Translations under genes and position numbers: made by a program
The notes under the pieces: generated by a model
The model's input: the letters and a program-made list of their open reading frames with translations, nothing else
What the model was told of the DNA's origin: nothing
The model's database searches: none
Assembly: GCF_902150045.1 (NCBI RefSeq)
Contig: NZ_CABFVU010000001.1
Coordinates: forward strand, 2,046,001 to 2,110,000
Reading direction: 5' to 3'
From: Chitinophaga polysaccharea
GTDB taxonomy: Bacteria; Bacteroidota; Bacteroidia; Chitinophagales; Chitinophagaceae
DNA: 64,000 nucleotides
Part shown: positions 50,356 through 60,006 of the stretch, piece by piece
How the letters are laid out: each line of letters begins with the position of its first letter
Numbering within the stretch: the first letter of the stretch is position 1

Positions 50356-51408
50356 TTACCGGATATTGGCAGCTACTGTTTTTTGCGTGCTATCTGCTTT
50401 GGCTTCACCGGCAGGAGCAGCAGGAGCTGCAGTGTCAGCATGTGTCAGGCTATAAGTAGATTTCTGGGCAGCTACCCATTTATCAAATTCTTCCTGAGTT
50501 TCCACAATAATCACCCCCCTCATGGAGTAGTGACCGCTACCACACATCTGGTCGCAGGAAATTTCATAGGTGAAATCCGGGTTGCCGGTTTTTTCCTTCA
50601 TCTGCTTGGTGGTGTACTTTGGAGTAAACCACATGGTAGTAGGGATACCGGGAACCGCATCCATTTTCATGCGGAAGTGAGGTAAACCAACGTCATGGAT
50701 AACGTCGCGGGAACCGATGATGAGCTTTACGGGCTTTCCAACCACCAGGTGCAGTTCGGTAGGCATAAAGTCATCTTTGTTCAAAGGATCGTTCCAGTCC
50801 AGACCCAGCTCATTACCGGCGGAAGGATCGATGTTCTTAATATCACGACGACCCAATGCACCATCTTTACCCGGATAACGGAAGATCCAGTTAAACTGCT
50901 TACCGGTTACTTCAACCACAGCAGCATCTTTTGGTGCTTCTGAAGTGAGCTGGAACCAGTGTTTCAGACCAAAGGCCACCAGTATGGTTAACGCGATAGC
51001 CGGGATAACGGTCCAGATAACTTCCAGTTTATTATTATGCGGAAAATAAAATGCTTTACGGCCTTCTTTTTCCTGGTATTTAAATGCAAACCAGAATAGG
51101 GCAATCTGGGTAATCACGAACACCACACCAGTGATGGCGAGTGTTACATAAATAAGGGTGTCAACGCCTTCTCCCTGTTCCGATGCAGATTCGCCCAGGA
51201 TTTTGCCTTTCAGCAAATCGTTACACCAGTACACTCCTATAAGCCCCAGCACCAGGAATGCAATCAGCAGGAAACCATTTATACGGTTGCTTTGCTCACG
51301 CGCTTTCTTTTCTCCCTTCAATATGGACACATATTCGCTCGCCTTCGCAATCTGGAAGATGACTATGAATATGAGAACAACAACTAAGACTGCTAAAAAT
51401 CCTGACAT
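50356..51408 (-). CDS. coxB: Cytochrome c oxidase subunit II
   Basis: Accepts electrons at the binuclear CuA site and passes them to subunit I. The 350-residue protein has the CuA motif Cys285-x3-Cys289-x3-His293-x2-Met296 (CDQMCGSGHYSM) and the earlier His in VIHDVGLPHF. Four hydrophobic segments are visible (about 3-22, 44-62, 85-108, 130-148) instead of the usual two. There is no C-terminal heme-binding domain, so electrons must come from the complex III hemes, as in the known Bacteroidota supercomplex. The tail is Ala/Pro-rich. Confidence 0.96.
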   Translation of the reverse strand: MSGFLAVLVVVLIFIVIFQIAKASEYVSILKGEKKAREQSNRINGFLLIAFLVLGLIGVYWCNDLLKGKILGESASEQGEGVDTLIYVTLAITGVVFVITQIALFWFAFKYQEKEGRKAFYFPHNNKLEVIWTVIPAIALTILVAFGLKHWFQLTSEAPKDAAVVEVTGKQFNWIFRYPGKDGALGRRDIKNIDPSAGNELGLDWNDPLNKDDFMPTELHLVVGKPVKLIIGSRDVIHDVGLPHFRMKMDAVPGIPTTMWFTPKYTTKQMKEKTGNPDFTYEISCDQMCGSGHYSMRGVIIVETQEEFDKWVAAQKSTYSLTHADTAAPAAPAGEAKADSTQKTVAANIR

Positions 51409-51470
51409 TGCTATATGAAATAATTAAGTTATCTAATGCTTTTCTTTTGCCTAATCTCCTTGATCACCTG

Positions 51471-52676
51471 TTAGGTGTGATGAATGATACTTTCTTTCAG
51501 GTAAGGATGATTCTTTGGAACCAGTGCAGCTTTGGTAAGCTGGTTGGATACCAGGAAGATGATCAGTCCTACGAAACCAAGTCCGAGCCCGAGTTCAAAC
51601 CAGGGGAATACCAGGTTTTTAACAGTACCTGGAGATATCATCTGCCAGAAATCCAGCCAGTGACCGAAGATGATCACGATAGCAATGAAAACAATGGCAG
51701 TATAGTTACGCTTGGTGTCCCTTTTCATCAGGAACAACAGCGGAGTAACAAAGTTGATCAGGAGGTTCAGGAAGAAGATAGGTCTCCACTGGCCCCAAAC
51801 ACGTGGCTGGAAGTATTCAGTTTCTTCCGGCATGTTGGCGTACCAGATCAGCATGTACTGGGAGAACCAGAGGTAAGTCCAGAAGATACTGAAAGCAAAC
51901 ATGAATTTACCCAGATCGTGCAGGTGTTCTTCAGTTACATAGGTCAGATAACCGTGTTTTTTCAGATATACAACGAAGAGTGCTATCAGTGCCAGTCCGG
52001 ATACCCAGGTGCTGGCGAAGGTATACCAGCTGTACATAGTAGAGAACCAGTGTGCATCAATACTCATTAACCAGATCCATGGAGTCGTTGATCCAACGCT
52101 CAGGGTAAACACTACCAGGAATCCACCGCATACAACGGTATTTCTCCAGAGCAGCTTACGGCCTGTTTCAGGGCGCAGATCCCATCCATCTTCTTCGATA
52201 GACATTCTACGGAGCTTCATGGTAAAAAATATCCAGAGGCCAAGTGTCAGGATAGTAGCGATGGTAAAGAATCCTTTGTTCAGGAAAGCGGATTTCCAGC
52301 TCAGGATCTTATCTTCTGCTACGTGGTGTGCATTTACCCAGTGATAGATATCATCTTTACCACCGAAAACGATGATCATCACCACCACAAATAAGATGGC
52401 AGCCAGAATGGGAACGGCCATTGAAATAGCTTCAGGTACACGGCGGAAAGCAATCTGCCAGCCACCATGTGCCAGGGTAGTAGCAGCTATAAAGAACGTG
52501 CTCGCCAATGTAATCAGCAAAAAGAAGCTGCTGTTTTGCAACAGACCGGCCCAAAACCGTGTCGCGTTCTCACCATGAAACGCAATTAATCCGATCAATA
52601 ACGTCAGCAAGCCCACGCCCATTAACACGAAGCTGGTCTTTTTTAATCTTGCCGGTACTACAAATTGGTCTTTCAT
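51471..52676 (-). CDS. actF: Alternative complex III subunit ActF
   Basis: A 401-residue ten-helix membrane protein of the NrfD-like/ActF group. It pairs with ActC in the membrane part of alternative complex III and has a likely proton path but no cofactor. Family segments include STTPWIWLMSIDAHWFSTMYSWYTFASTWVSG and FSQYMLIWYANMPEETEYF. It lies 43 nt after actE and 62 nt before coxB, linking the quinol oxidoreductase and the oxidase. Confidence 0.94.
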   Translation of the reverse strand: MKDQFVVPARLKKTSFVLMGVGLLTLLIGLIAFHGENATRFWAGLLQNSSFFLLITLASTFFIAATTLAHGGWQIAFRRVPEAISMAVPILAAILFVVVMIIVFGGKDDIYHWVNAHHVAEDKILSWKSAFLNKGFFTIATILTLGLWIFFTMKLRRMSIEEDGWDLRPETGRKLLWRNTVVCGGFLVVFTLSVGSTTPWIWLMSIDAHWFSTMYSWYTFASTWVSGLALIALFVVYLKKHGYLTYVTEEHLHDLGKFMFAFSIFWTYLWFSQYMLIWYANMPEETEYFQPRVWGQWRPIFFLNLLINFVTPLLFLMKRDTKRNYTAIVFIAIVIIFGHWLDFWQMISPGTVKNLVFPWFELGLGLGFVGLIIFLVSNQLTKAALVPKNHPYLKESIIHHT

Positions 52677-52719
52677 TACTGTATATTAAAATACTTGTTT
52701 GAAATTCAGTTTAACTCAT

Positions 52720-53319
52720 TTATTTAGCTGCAGTGCTATCACCAGCAGGAGCGGCAGACGGGGCGGCAGCACCTGGCTGTTTACTCTTGATATAGGCAGC
52801 GATCTTCCAGCGCTGATCCCTGTCCAGCTGGCTGGCGTAACTACCCATCATATTATAACCATAGGTCATTACATGAAACAGGCGGCCTTCTGTATAACCG
52901 GATTTTGCACCGGCCACCAGGTTAGCTGGCGCTGCAGGGTAAGGTCCATCTCCACCTTTGTACAGCGGACCATTACCATCTAATGCAGTACCATGGCAGA
53001 TACCACAATAGATATTAAATAAACGCTCGCCTTCTTTAAGATCAGTTGGCGTAATAGTTAATGGATTCTTTAACAGATTAGCCAGTGCCGTATCTGATTC
53101 TTTCAGATGGTATGGCAAAAGTTCTCCTCTTTTTACTGTTCCTTCCACTGGCTTCAGGCCTGACAAACGAGCACTGTAAAATTCATACGCACGGGATTCA
53201 TACATGTCTGGCATATAAATCCTGCCGGGCTTTCTGTTATGCTCTCCCCTGTTACAGGCTGCCAGGAAAGCTCCAGTTGCCAATGCGGCTACAATCAATA
53301 TGTTGGAAGTCCTTTTCAT
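52720..53319 (-). CDS. actE: Alternative complex III subunit ActE, monoheme cytochrome c lipoprotein
   Basis: A 199-residue c-type cytochrome with a lipobox (L-A-A-C, Cys22) and one heme-binding motif, Cys105-GIC-His109, with likely Met ligand in VMTYGYNMMG. In the alternative complex III structure ActE is the last heme, the exit toward the oxidase CuA site. A low-complexity Ala/Pro/Ser tail closes the protein. It lies between actD and actF in the standard order. Confidence 0.95.
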   Translation of the reverse strand: MKRTSNILIVAALATGAFLAACNRGEHNRKPGRIYMPDMYESRAYEFYSARLSGLKPVEGTVKRGELLPYHLKESDTALANLLKNPLTITPTDLKEGERLFNIYCGICHGTALDGNGPLYKGGDGPYPAAPANLVAGAKSGYTEGRLFHVMTYGYNMMGSYASQLDRDQRWKIAAYIKSKQPGAAAPSAAPAGDSTAAK

Positions 53320-53402
53320 CAGAAATTATTTATCTAGCTTTCATTAGTCTTGCTTGCTCAAATCCTAATGTTGCAACGGTATGTTTTAGCTGTTTATATA
53401 TT

Positions 53403-53996
53403 TTAAGCGTTTGTGGTCTGTATTTTACGGAGATAAGGCTCATCATCCTTATCATACCGTCCGAACCACCATCCGGCTTCAGCTCTTTGCTCATTAATTT
53501 CATGCGCACCGGCTGATGCAAGAAAGTTCTTCACTTCCTCTGCATTAGTTTTTTCTGTCAGCTCTATCACCATTACAAACTTATCATCTGTTTGTCTTGG
53601 ATGAAAAATGTGCTTCTTCACTCCCGGCATCAGCTGGCAGAGATAACAGAAAGTGTACACCATTCCGACCGCAGCAAATAATACTGTCAGCTCAAAAGTA
53701 ATTGGAATGAATGCTGGTAAGGGGAAGTGCGGTTTACCACCGATATTCAAAGGCCAGTCTACATTAAATACCCAGCTCATGAAGGATAATGCTGTAGTTG
53801 TACCTGTGATACCATATATGAAACCGGCTGTGTGCAGACTGGTTTCTCTTAAACCCATTGCATGATCGAGGCCGTGAACAGGAAAAGGAGTGTATACATC
53901 GTGCAATTTGTAACCCGCAGTACGCACTTTCTTTACTGCCGGGAACAATACTGCCTCATCGTCAAACAAGCCTACAACAAAATTTTTAACAGCCAT
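53403..53996 (-). CDS. actD: Alternative complex III subunit ActD (DUF3341)
   Basis: A 197-residue DUF3341 protein. A ferredoxin-like cytoplasmic domain (VVGLFDDEAVLFPAVKKVRTAGYKLHDVYTPFPVHGLDHAMG) is followed by two membrane helices (about 57-80 and 95-120) and a second soluble part. It is a cofactor-free accessory subunit of alternative complex III. Its place between actC and actE is canonical. Confidence 0.95.
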   Translation of the reverse strand: MAVKNFVVGLFDDEAVLFPAVKKVRTAGYKLHDVYTPFPVHGLDHAMGLRETSLHTAGFIYGITGTTTALSFMSWVFNVDWPLNIGGKPHFPLPAFIPITFELTVLFAAVGMVYTFCYLCQLMPGVKKHIFHPRQTDDKFVMVIELTEKTNAEEVKNFLASAGAHEINEQRAEAGWWFGRYDKDDEPYLRKIQTTNA

Positions 53997-54044
53997 ATTT
54001 TTAAAGATTCAAATTCCAAGTAATAAATTCTCTCAGTTCGTCTT

Positions 54045-55481
54045 TTAGTGTGCGTGAGCTACATCATGAGCAAATTTCTCTGCAGGCATTTCTTCGTACA
54101 CCACCATTTTCTCTTTGTAATTCTCACCGGAAGTTTTCAGGATAGACTTGATCTCGGCCAGTGCAATTACAGGGAAATATTTAGCAAACAGGAAATAGCA
54201 GGTAAAGAACAAACCGAAAGTTCCCATATAGAAGCCTACTTCAGGCCAGGATGGGCGATAGTATGACCAGCTGGATGGCAGGTAATCGCGGTACAATGAA
54301 GTACAGATGATCACAAAACGCTCAAACCACATACCGATGTTAACAATGATAGACATTACGAAAGTCACTGCAACACTTCTTCTCATTTTACGGAACCAGA
54401 ATACCTGCGGGGTAATTACGTTACAGGTCATCATGATCCAGTAAGACCAACCCAGCGGACCAGCAGCACGGTATTTGAAGAAAGTGGCAAACTCATAAGG
54501 GTTAGCGCCATACCATGCCATGAACAACTCAGTCAGGTAAGCACAACCTACTACAGAACCTGTTAATACAATTACCTTGTTCATGGCTTCCATGTGGCCC
54601 AGGGTAATATACTCTTCCAGGTGTAATATTTTACGTGTAATGATCAGCAGCGTTTGTACCATCGCAAATCCGGAGAAGATCGCACCAGCCACAAAGTAAG
54701 GCGGGAAGATGGTAGTATGCCAACCAGGAATTACAGAAGTCGCAAAGTCAAAAGATACGATCGTGTGTACAGAAAGTACCAGTGGTGTAGCCAAACCTGC
54801 CAGTACCAGTGACAGTGCTTCGTGACGTTGCCAGTGCTTGGTAGAACCGGTCCAGCCAAAAGCTGCTATACCATATAATAATTTGCGCAATTTGGTTTTA
54901 GCCCTGTCACGAACGCTGGCGAAATCCGGAAGAAGACCAGAGTACCAGAACAACAGGGATACGGTGAAGTAAGTAGAGATCGCAAATACGTCCCAGAGGA
55001 GCGGGGAGTTAAAGTTAACCCATACCGGGCCACGGGTATTTGGATAAGGCAGAATGAAGAACGCCATCCATACACGACCCATGTGAATGATCGGGAACTG
55101 ACCGGCGCACATTACCGCGAAGATCGTCATCGCTTCCGCCGCACGGTTCACCCCTGTACGCCAACCCTGGCGGAACAGGAGGAGGATCGCGGAAATCAGG
55201 GTACCGGCGTGACCGATACCTACCCACCATACGAAGTTGGTAATATCCCAACCCCAACCGATGGTTTTATTCAGATTCCATACTCCGACACCGAAATAGA
55301 TCTGCCAGAACACTGAAAAGGCGCCAAAGCCCAACAATGTCAGGGAGATGAAAAAGCCTACATACCACAGTTTTCCAGGCTTCCCTTCAATGGGACTAAT
55401 GATATCTTCCGTTACCTGGTGATAATCCTTAACCCCGTCTACCAAAGGTTCTCTCAGTGTGGATTCGTATTTTAAATGCAT
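54045..55481 (-). CDS. actC: Alternative complex III subunit ActC (NrfD-like)
   Basis: A 478-residue membrane protein with about ten helices of the PSR/NrfD type. It holds the quinol-binding site of alternative complex III next to the iron-sulfur subunit ActB. Family segments are WWVGIGHAGTLISAILLLFRQGWR, RVWMAFFILPYPNTRGPVWVNFNSPLLWDVFAISTYF and the later GWSYWIMMTCNVITPQ. The gap to actB is 109 nt and contains a short tandem TAGCT repeat. Confidence 0.96.
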   Translation of the reverse strand: MHLKYESTLREPLVDGVKDYHQVTEDIISPIEGKPGKLWYVGFFISLTLLGFGAFSVFWQIYFGVGVWNLNKTIGWGWDITNFVWWVGIGHAGTLISAILLLFRQGWRTGVNRAAEAMTIFAVMCAGQFPIIHMGRVWMAFFILPYPNTRGPVWVNFNSPLLWDVFAISTYFTVSLLFWYSGLLPDFASVRDRAKTKLRKLLYGIAAFGWTGSTKHWQRHEALSLVLAGLATPLVLSVHTIVSFDFATSVIPGWHTTIFPPYFVAGAIFSGFAMVQTLLIITRKILHLEEYITLGHMEAMNKVIVLTGSVVGCAYLTELFMAWYGANPYEFATFFKYRAAGPLGWSYWIMMTCNVITPQVFWFRKMRRSVAVTFVMSIIVNIGMWFERFVIICTSLYRDYLPSSWSYYRPSWPEVGFYMGTFGLFFTCYFLFAKYFPVIALAEIKSILKTSGENYKEKMVVYEEMPAEKFAHDVAHAH

Positions 55482-55493
55482 ATTCTATAAGCT

Positions 55494-55521
55494 TTTAGCT
55501 GCTAGCTTCTAGCTACTAGCC
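55494..55521. repeat. Tandem heptanucleotide repeat NNTAGCT in the actB-actC spacer
   Basis: Four consecutive 7-nt units (TTTAGCT, GCTAGCT, TCTAGCT, ACTAGCC) lie immediately upstream of actC. No coding function; it may arise or vary by slippage. Confidence 0.7.
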
Positions 55522-55590
55522 CTTGTCTTTTGTTATGATCTCAGATTCTGTTCTTTCTGTCTTTTTCTTAACGGTTACCGGTTAAGATCA

Positions 55591-58500
55591 TTATGCGTGG
55601 TGCGCTTCTTCCTTATGTGCAGATTCTTTCTCTGCTTTAGGAGCCGCATCCTTGTTTCTGATCTTCGCCAGGTAGCTGATAGATGGCAGTACGTGTGTTT
55701 CTTCCAACACATAGTACATCCTGTCTACCTGCTGCTCATTACGGATCTTATAGATTTCGCTGTTCTTATCGTTGATGTTACCAAATACGATCGCATCAGC
55801 ACCACAAGCTTGCTGGCAGGCAGTTTTGGCAGCACCGTCTTTCAGCGGGTGACCAGCTTTCTTCGCGTCCAGCTTAGCTTCCTGTAAACGTTGTACGCAG
55901 AAAGAACATTTTTCCATTACACCACGGCTACGAACCACTACATCGGGGTTCAGTACCATACGTGTAAGGCTATCGTTCATATCGGCCACATCATACAGGT
56001 TGTTTTCAAAGCTGTCTGCACCATTCCAGTCTCTCCAGTTAAGGCGACGTACTTTGTAAGGGCAGTTGTTAGCGCAGTAACGGGTACCGATGCAACGGTT
56101 GTAAGCCATCTGGTTGATACCTTCAGAGCTGTGGTTGGTAGCGCCTACCGGGCAAACGTTTTCGCACGGAGCATTATCGCAATGCTGGCACAGCATCGGC
56201 TGGAACACTACTTCCGGATTTTCCTCATCACCGCTGAAGTAACGGTCAATACGGATCCAGTGCATTTCATGCCCTTTCGCCACTTCTTCCCGTCCTACAA
56301 CAGAAACGTTGTTCTCTGCCTGGCAGGCAATAGTGCATGCACCGCAACCAAAACAGGTGTTCAGGTCGATAGACATACCCCATTTGATACCAGGATAGCT
56401 GTAGTTAGGATACAGCGTTGCATCCTTGCGGAAATCAGCGCCAAATTTTTTCAGCTCCAGCCTGTCTTCGTTTACCTCTTTAGGGTTCTTGATGAACTCT
56501 TCCAGGGTAGTTTCCTTAACGATAGGACGACCTTCGTAGCTATTATGTGTTTGCGTTGAAGCAACAATTTCTTTCTGACCGGTAGCTTCTGCTGTGGCAT
56601 CAACAGTGAAGTAATCAAAGTTCTGACCATTGAAGCTAACAAAAGGATAAGCGTTCTTACCAACACCGCCGGCAGCTCTACCTGCGTTGTCGTTACGGCC
56701 ATAACCCACAGCAATAGCGATCACATCTGGGTGCATACCTGGAACAATCACCAATGGCAGCTCAAGTTCTTTACCGTTGGCTTTTATCTTCAGTACTTTC
56801 TTCTCTGCATTGATTTCGTAATCGTCTCCTAATTGAGTAGAGAATGTTTTCGCCAGTTTGTTGGAGATACAGGCGTAGTTACCCCAGGTAGAACGGGTAA
56901 TCGGATCAGGCATTTCCTGTAACCATGGGTTGTTGGCAGATCTGCCGCTACCGATAGCTACTTTCTCATAAAGCACCAGTTCCAGTTTACCACCTTTCTT
57001 CGCACTGCTTATTTTAGATGCAGCACCGGCAATGTCGCCGGCAAATGTTGCACCTCCCAAAGCAGGAGCAGCAGCTGGTTCAACCACACCATCCTGCAAA
57101 GCTTTATCCCATGCTTCCTGTCCGCCCAGTTTGGTTATCCATTCATTTTTCAGGTAGTCAGCCCAGGTAGTGGTAGTGTTACCAGACCAGGAGAGGAGTG
57201 TATCCTGTACCGCACGTGTTTTAAACAGCGGGAGGATAGTAGGCTGTGCAAAGCTGTAGTAGCCGGTTCTTCCCTCAGCATCATTCCATGACTCCAGGAA
57301 GTGATGATCAGGAGCCGCATATTTACACAGTACAGTTGTTTCGTCATTTCTGTCGTTGAACGATACAGCCACTTTTACTTTCTTCAGACCTTCAGCAAAT
57401 TTCTGTGATTCGAAGTAGTCGTAAGCGGGGTTGGCACCATAAATCAGTACAGCACCGATGCTGCCTGCATTCATATCGCTTACCAGTTTGGTCATATCGC
57501 TGTCGATACCCTGACGGTAATTGGAAGGAGATGCGAAATCGATGGTAGTACCATTGGCGCCGATAATGTTGTTGATGGCGTTTACAATGGTTTGTACGTT
57601 TACATCGTTAGAACCGCTTACTACCAGTGCTTTACCGGAGTTAGCCTTCAGTGATTCCGCTGCTTTTTTGATACCATCTGCTACACGCTTGTCTGCTATA
57701 GCCGGGGCTGTTACACTGCCGCCTACTGCTGCCAGCAGAGCCAGTGCTATTGCACCTGATTCAGATGGTTTGTGTGTATATCTTTCGTCCGCGTTTGCAC
57801 CTGTAAGGCTCATATGGCTTTCGAACGCGAAAAGTTTGGACATTTCGGGTTTCTGCGCATTGATTTTACGGGTTTGGGCAAACTGGCGGGCATATTCAAC
57901 AGGATTGAGCCAGGTTCCGATAAAGTCTGCACCCAAACTCACTATCGCTTTGGCATTTTCAAAGTGGTAGGAAGGGATCACCCGTTTACCATAAGAGGCT
58001 TCGTTTGCCTGCAGCATACCGGAGTAAGAAACTGCATCATATACTACATGGCGGGAGTTCGGATATTTTGCCAGGAACTCACCGATCACTTTCTTAGTGG
58101 TCGGGCTAAGCAGGGTGGCGCTTAATAAAACAACAGGAGCACCGCCTAAACCGGCCAGTGCTGCACCTACTTGTTTATCCAGTTCCGCCCAGGTTGTTTC
58201 TGTACCGCCGATAGTCGGGAAACGGAGACGGGCAGTATCATACAGGCTCAGTACAGCACCCTGTACTTTAGCCGATGTTGCCCCCTGGGTGATGGTTGAT
58301 AAAGTATTCCCTTCCAATTTGATAGGACGACCTTCGCGGGTTTTCACCACAACCGGTACATATTCACCATCAATGGCATAAGAAGAAGCATAATAATTGG
58401 CTACACCCGGGGTAATTTCTTCCGGCTTGTTTACATACGGAATCGCTTTCTTAACCGGTGTTTCACAGCTGGCAGCGATAGCAGCAGCAGCGGTGGTGAA

Positions 58501-58659
58501 CCCCAGATATTTCAGAAAATCCCTGCGGGGGGTAGTAGCATTCAACAGGCCTTCACTCTCGAACGGCAGCTCTTCACTGAATTCGTTCTTCACAATTTCC
58601 TGATGCGCATCGGTATTGTGCAACTCCTCCAAGCCTTTCCAATACTTTTTTTGCTCCAT
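55591..58659 (-). CDS. actB: Alternative complex III subunit ActB, iron-sulfur/molybdopterin-like fusion
   Basis: A 1022-residue periplasmic subunit. A Tat-type signal (RRDFLKYLGFTTAAAAIAAS, about 45-65) precedes a molybdopterin-oxidoreductase-like domain (to about 760) that in this family carries no cofactor. The C-terminal ferredoxin-like part has four cysteine clusters: CFGCGACTIAC, CQHCDNAPCENVC, CIGTRYCANNCPYK and CSFCVQR with CQQAC, binding three [4Fe-4S] and one [3Fe-4S] in known complexes. It takes electrons from quinol at ActC and passes them to ActA hemes. Length and order are normal. Confidence 0.96.
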   Translation of the reverse strand: MEQKKYWKGLEELHNTDAHQEIVKNEFSEELPFESEGLLNATTPRRDFLKYLGFTTAAAAIAASCETPVKKAIPYVNKPEEITPGVANYYASSYAIDGEYVPVVVKTREGRPIKLEGNTLSTITQGATSAKVQGAVLSLYDTARLRFPTIGGTETTWAELDKQVGAALAGLGGAPVVLLSATLLSPTTKKVIGEFLAKYPNSRHVVYDAVSYSGMLQANEASYGKRVIPSYHFENAKAIVSLGADFIGTWLNPVEYARQFAQTRKINAQKPEMSKLFAFESHMSLTGANADERYTHKPSESGAIALALLAAVGGSVTAPAIADKRVADGIKKAAESLKANSGKALVVSGSNDVNVQTIVNAINNIIGANGTTIDFASPSNYRQGIDSDMTKLVSDMNAGSIGAVLIYGANPAYDYFESQKFAEGLKKVKVAVSFNDRNDETTVLCKYAAPDHHFLESWNDAEGRTGYYSFAQPTILPLFKTRAVQDTLLSWSGNTTTTWADYLKNEWITKLGGQEAWDKALQDGVVEPAAAPALGGATFAGDIAGAASKISSAKKGGKLELVLYEKVAIGSGRSANNPWLQEMPDPITRSTWGNYACISNKLAKTFSTQLGDDYEINAEKKVLKIKANGKELELPLVIVPGMHPDVIAIAVGYGRNDNAGRAAGGVGKNAYPFVSFNGQNFDYFTVDATAEATGQKEIVASTQTHNSYEGRPIVKETTLEEFIKNPKEVNEDRLELKKFGADFRKDATLYPNYSYPGIKWGMSIDLNTCFGCGACTIACQAENNVSVVGREEVAKGHEMHWIRIDRYFSGDEENPEVVFQPMLCQHCDNAPCENVCPVGATNHSSEGINQMAYNRCIGTRYCANNCPYKVRRLNWRDWNGADSFENNLYDVADMNDSLTRMVLNPDVVVRSRGVMEKCSFCVQRLQEAKLDAKKAGHPLKDGAAKTACQQACGADAIVFGNINDKNSEIYKIRNEQQVDRMYYVLEETHVLPSISYLAKIRNKDAAPKAEKESAHKEEAHHA

Positions 58660-58728
58660 GTTATATTAACGAGTTACGTTTATAAATTTGATATCTTCTG
58701 ATCAAGAGAAAATCTCTCTAAATCCTTC

Positions 58729-60006
58729 CTAGTAGTGACATTTTTGACATTCAGTACCACCTACCATTTCAACTGTTACGCTGTCGATCTTCTTATCTTT
58801 AATATCCTGATGAAGCTTTTCGAAGATGCTGTAATAGTTGTTGTCTGCAAACTGCACTTTGGTAGTACGGTGACAGTTAATACACCATCCCATAGACAGG
58901 TCGGAAAACTGATGTACTTCATCCATTTCGGTGATAGCACCGTGGCAGGTCTGACATTGCTGCTGACCGGCAACCACGTGTTGGGAGTGGTTGAAGTAAA
59001 CATGGTCTGGCAGATTGTGGATCTTGGTCCATTCGATTGGTCTGCCTGGCTTGGTATATTTACCAGCTTCAGGATCCCAGCCTACGTAATCGTATAATTT
59101 TGCGATTTCAGCAGTACCGTCTACCTTCCGGCCTTCTGCAGTTGTCAACTCAGGGCCGGTATATTCCTTAATGGCCTTGTGACAGTTCATACAGATATTT
59201 TCAGAAGGGATCATGGCATACTTACTCTTCTCAGCACCGGCGTGGCAGTACAGGCAGTTGATCTGGTTAATACCGGCATGTACCTTATGGCTGTAGAAGA
59301 TAGGTTGCTCCGGCATATAATCTTTCTGGCGACCCAGGCCAATAGCACCCTGAATGGTGAGGTAACCACCTACCATGAAGAGCACCAGGATGATCAGTGC
59401 CAGGTAAGCTTTATTTTTGTAGAAAGGAACCGGGTCTGGAGTTGGAACACCCTCTTTATCACCAGCCAGCTTATTCAGGTTGCTGTTGATCTGCATGAGG
59501 ATCAGCGCTACTACTGCAAGGATCAGCGTGATGATACCAAACAGGAGGCTGTTGTCATTACCCTTGTCTGTGGCACCAGCAGCATCTGTATCACCTGCGG
59601 GAGTTTTAGAGCCTCCGGGAGTTTTGGCTTGCTCATCTTTTACATACGCCAGGATGTCGTCAATTTCCTCATTGGATAACTGAGGGAACGGTGTCATCGC
59701 TGTCTTGTTGTACTCCAGATACAGAGCGTTGGCATATTTGTCCCCTGTGGCCAATACAGAAGCAGAGTTGTGGATCCACTGGTGCAATAATTTCTTATCG
59801 GGCCAGCGATCTTCTACTCCCGCTAATGCAGGACCTGTCAGCTTTTTGTGGACATTATGGCAGGAAGCGCAATTTGTTTGGAATAATGCTTTACCCTTCG
59901 CAGGATCCGCTGCCTTAACGGAAGAAAACGGAATTACTATACTAGCGCATAGAATAAGCACACTCACAAAATGCTTGCGCAAAAGAATGGAAACACGACG
60001 ATACAC
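58729..60006 (-). CDS. actA: Alternative complex III subunit ActA, with six c-heme motifs
   Basis: A 425-residue multiheme cytochrome. A signal peptide (about 1-33) is followed by a class I monoheme cytochrome domain with Cys46-ASC-His50 and likely Met104. Two membrane helices come next (about 153-173 and 200-220), then the classic pentaheme domain with CXXCH at 251, 272, 351, 375 and 420. The extra N-terminal heme domain is fused upstream of the usual pentaheme ActA. It is the first gene of the locus, with a promoter box 46 nt upstream. Confidence 0.95.
   Translation of the reverse strand: MYRRVSILLRKHFVSVLILCASIVIPFSSVKAADPAKGKALFQTNCASCHNVHKKLTGPALAGVEDRWPDKKLLHQWIHNSASVLATGDKYANALYLEYNKTAMTPFPQLSNEEIDDILAYVKDEQAKTPGGSKTPAGDTDAAGATDKGNDNSLLFGIITLILAVVALILMQINSNLNKLAGDKEGVPTPDPVPFYKNKAYLALIILVLFMVGGYLTIQGAIGLGRQKDYMPEQPIFYSHKVHAGINQINCLYCHAGAEKSKYAMIPSENICMNCHKAIKEYTGPELTTAEGRKVDGTAEIAKLYDYVGWDPEAGKYTKPGRPIEWTKIHNLPDHVYFNHSQHVVAGQQQCQTCHGAITEMDEVHQFSDLSMGWCINCHRTTKVQFADNNYYSIFEKLHQDIKDKKIDSVTVEMVGGTECQKCHY

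Noticed and set aside
50356..51408. Cytochrome c domain fused to CoxB (caa3 type)
   Set aside because: No CXXCH is present in the whole protein; the C-terminus is a low-complexity tail.
55591..58659. Active molybdenum enzyme (formate dehydrogenase-like)
   Set aside because: The molybdopterin-like domain is the cofactor-free ActB type, fused to the iron-sulfur part and surrounded by act genes.
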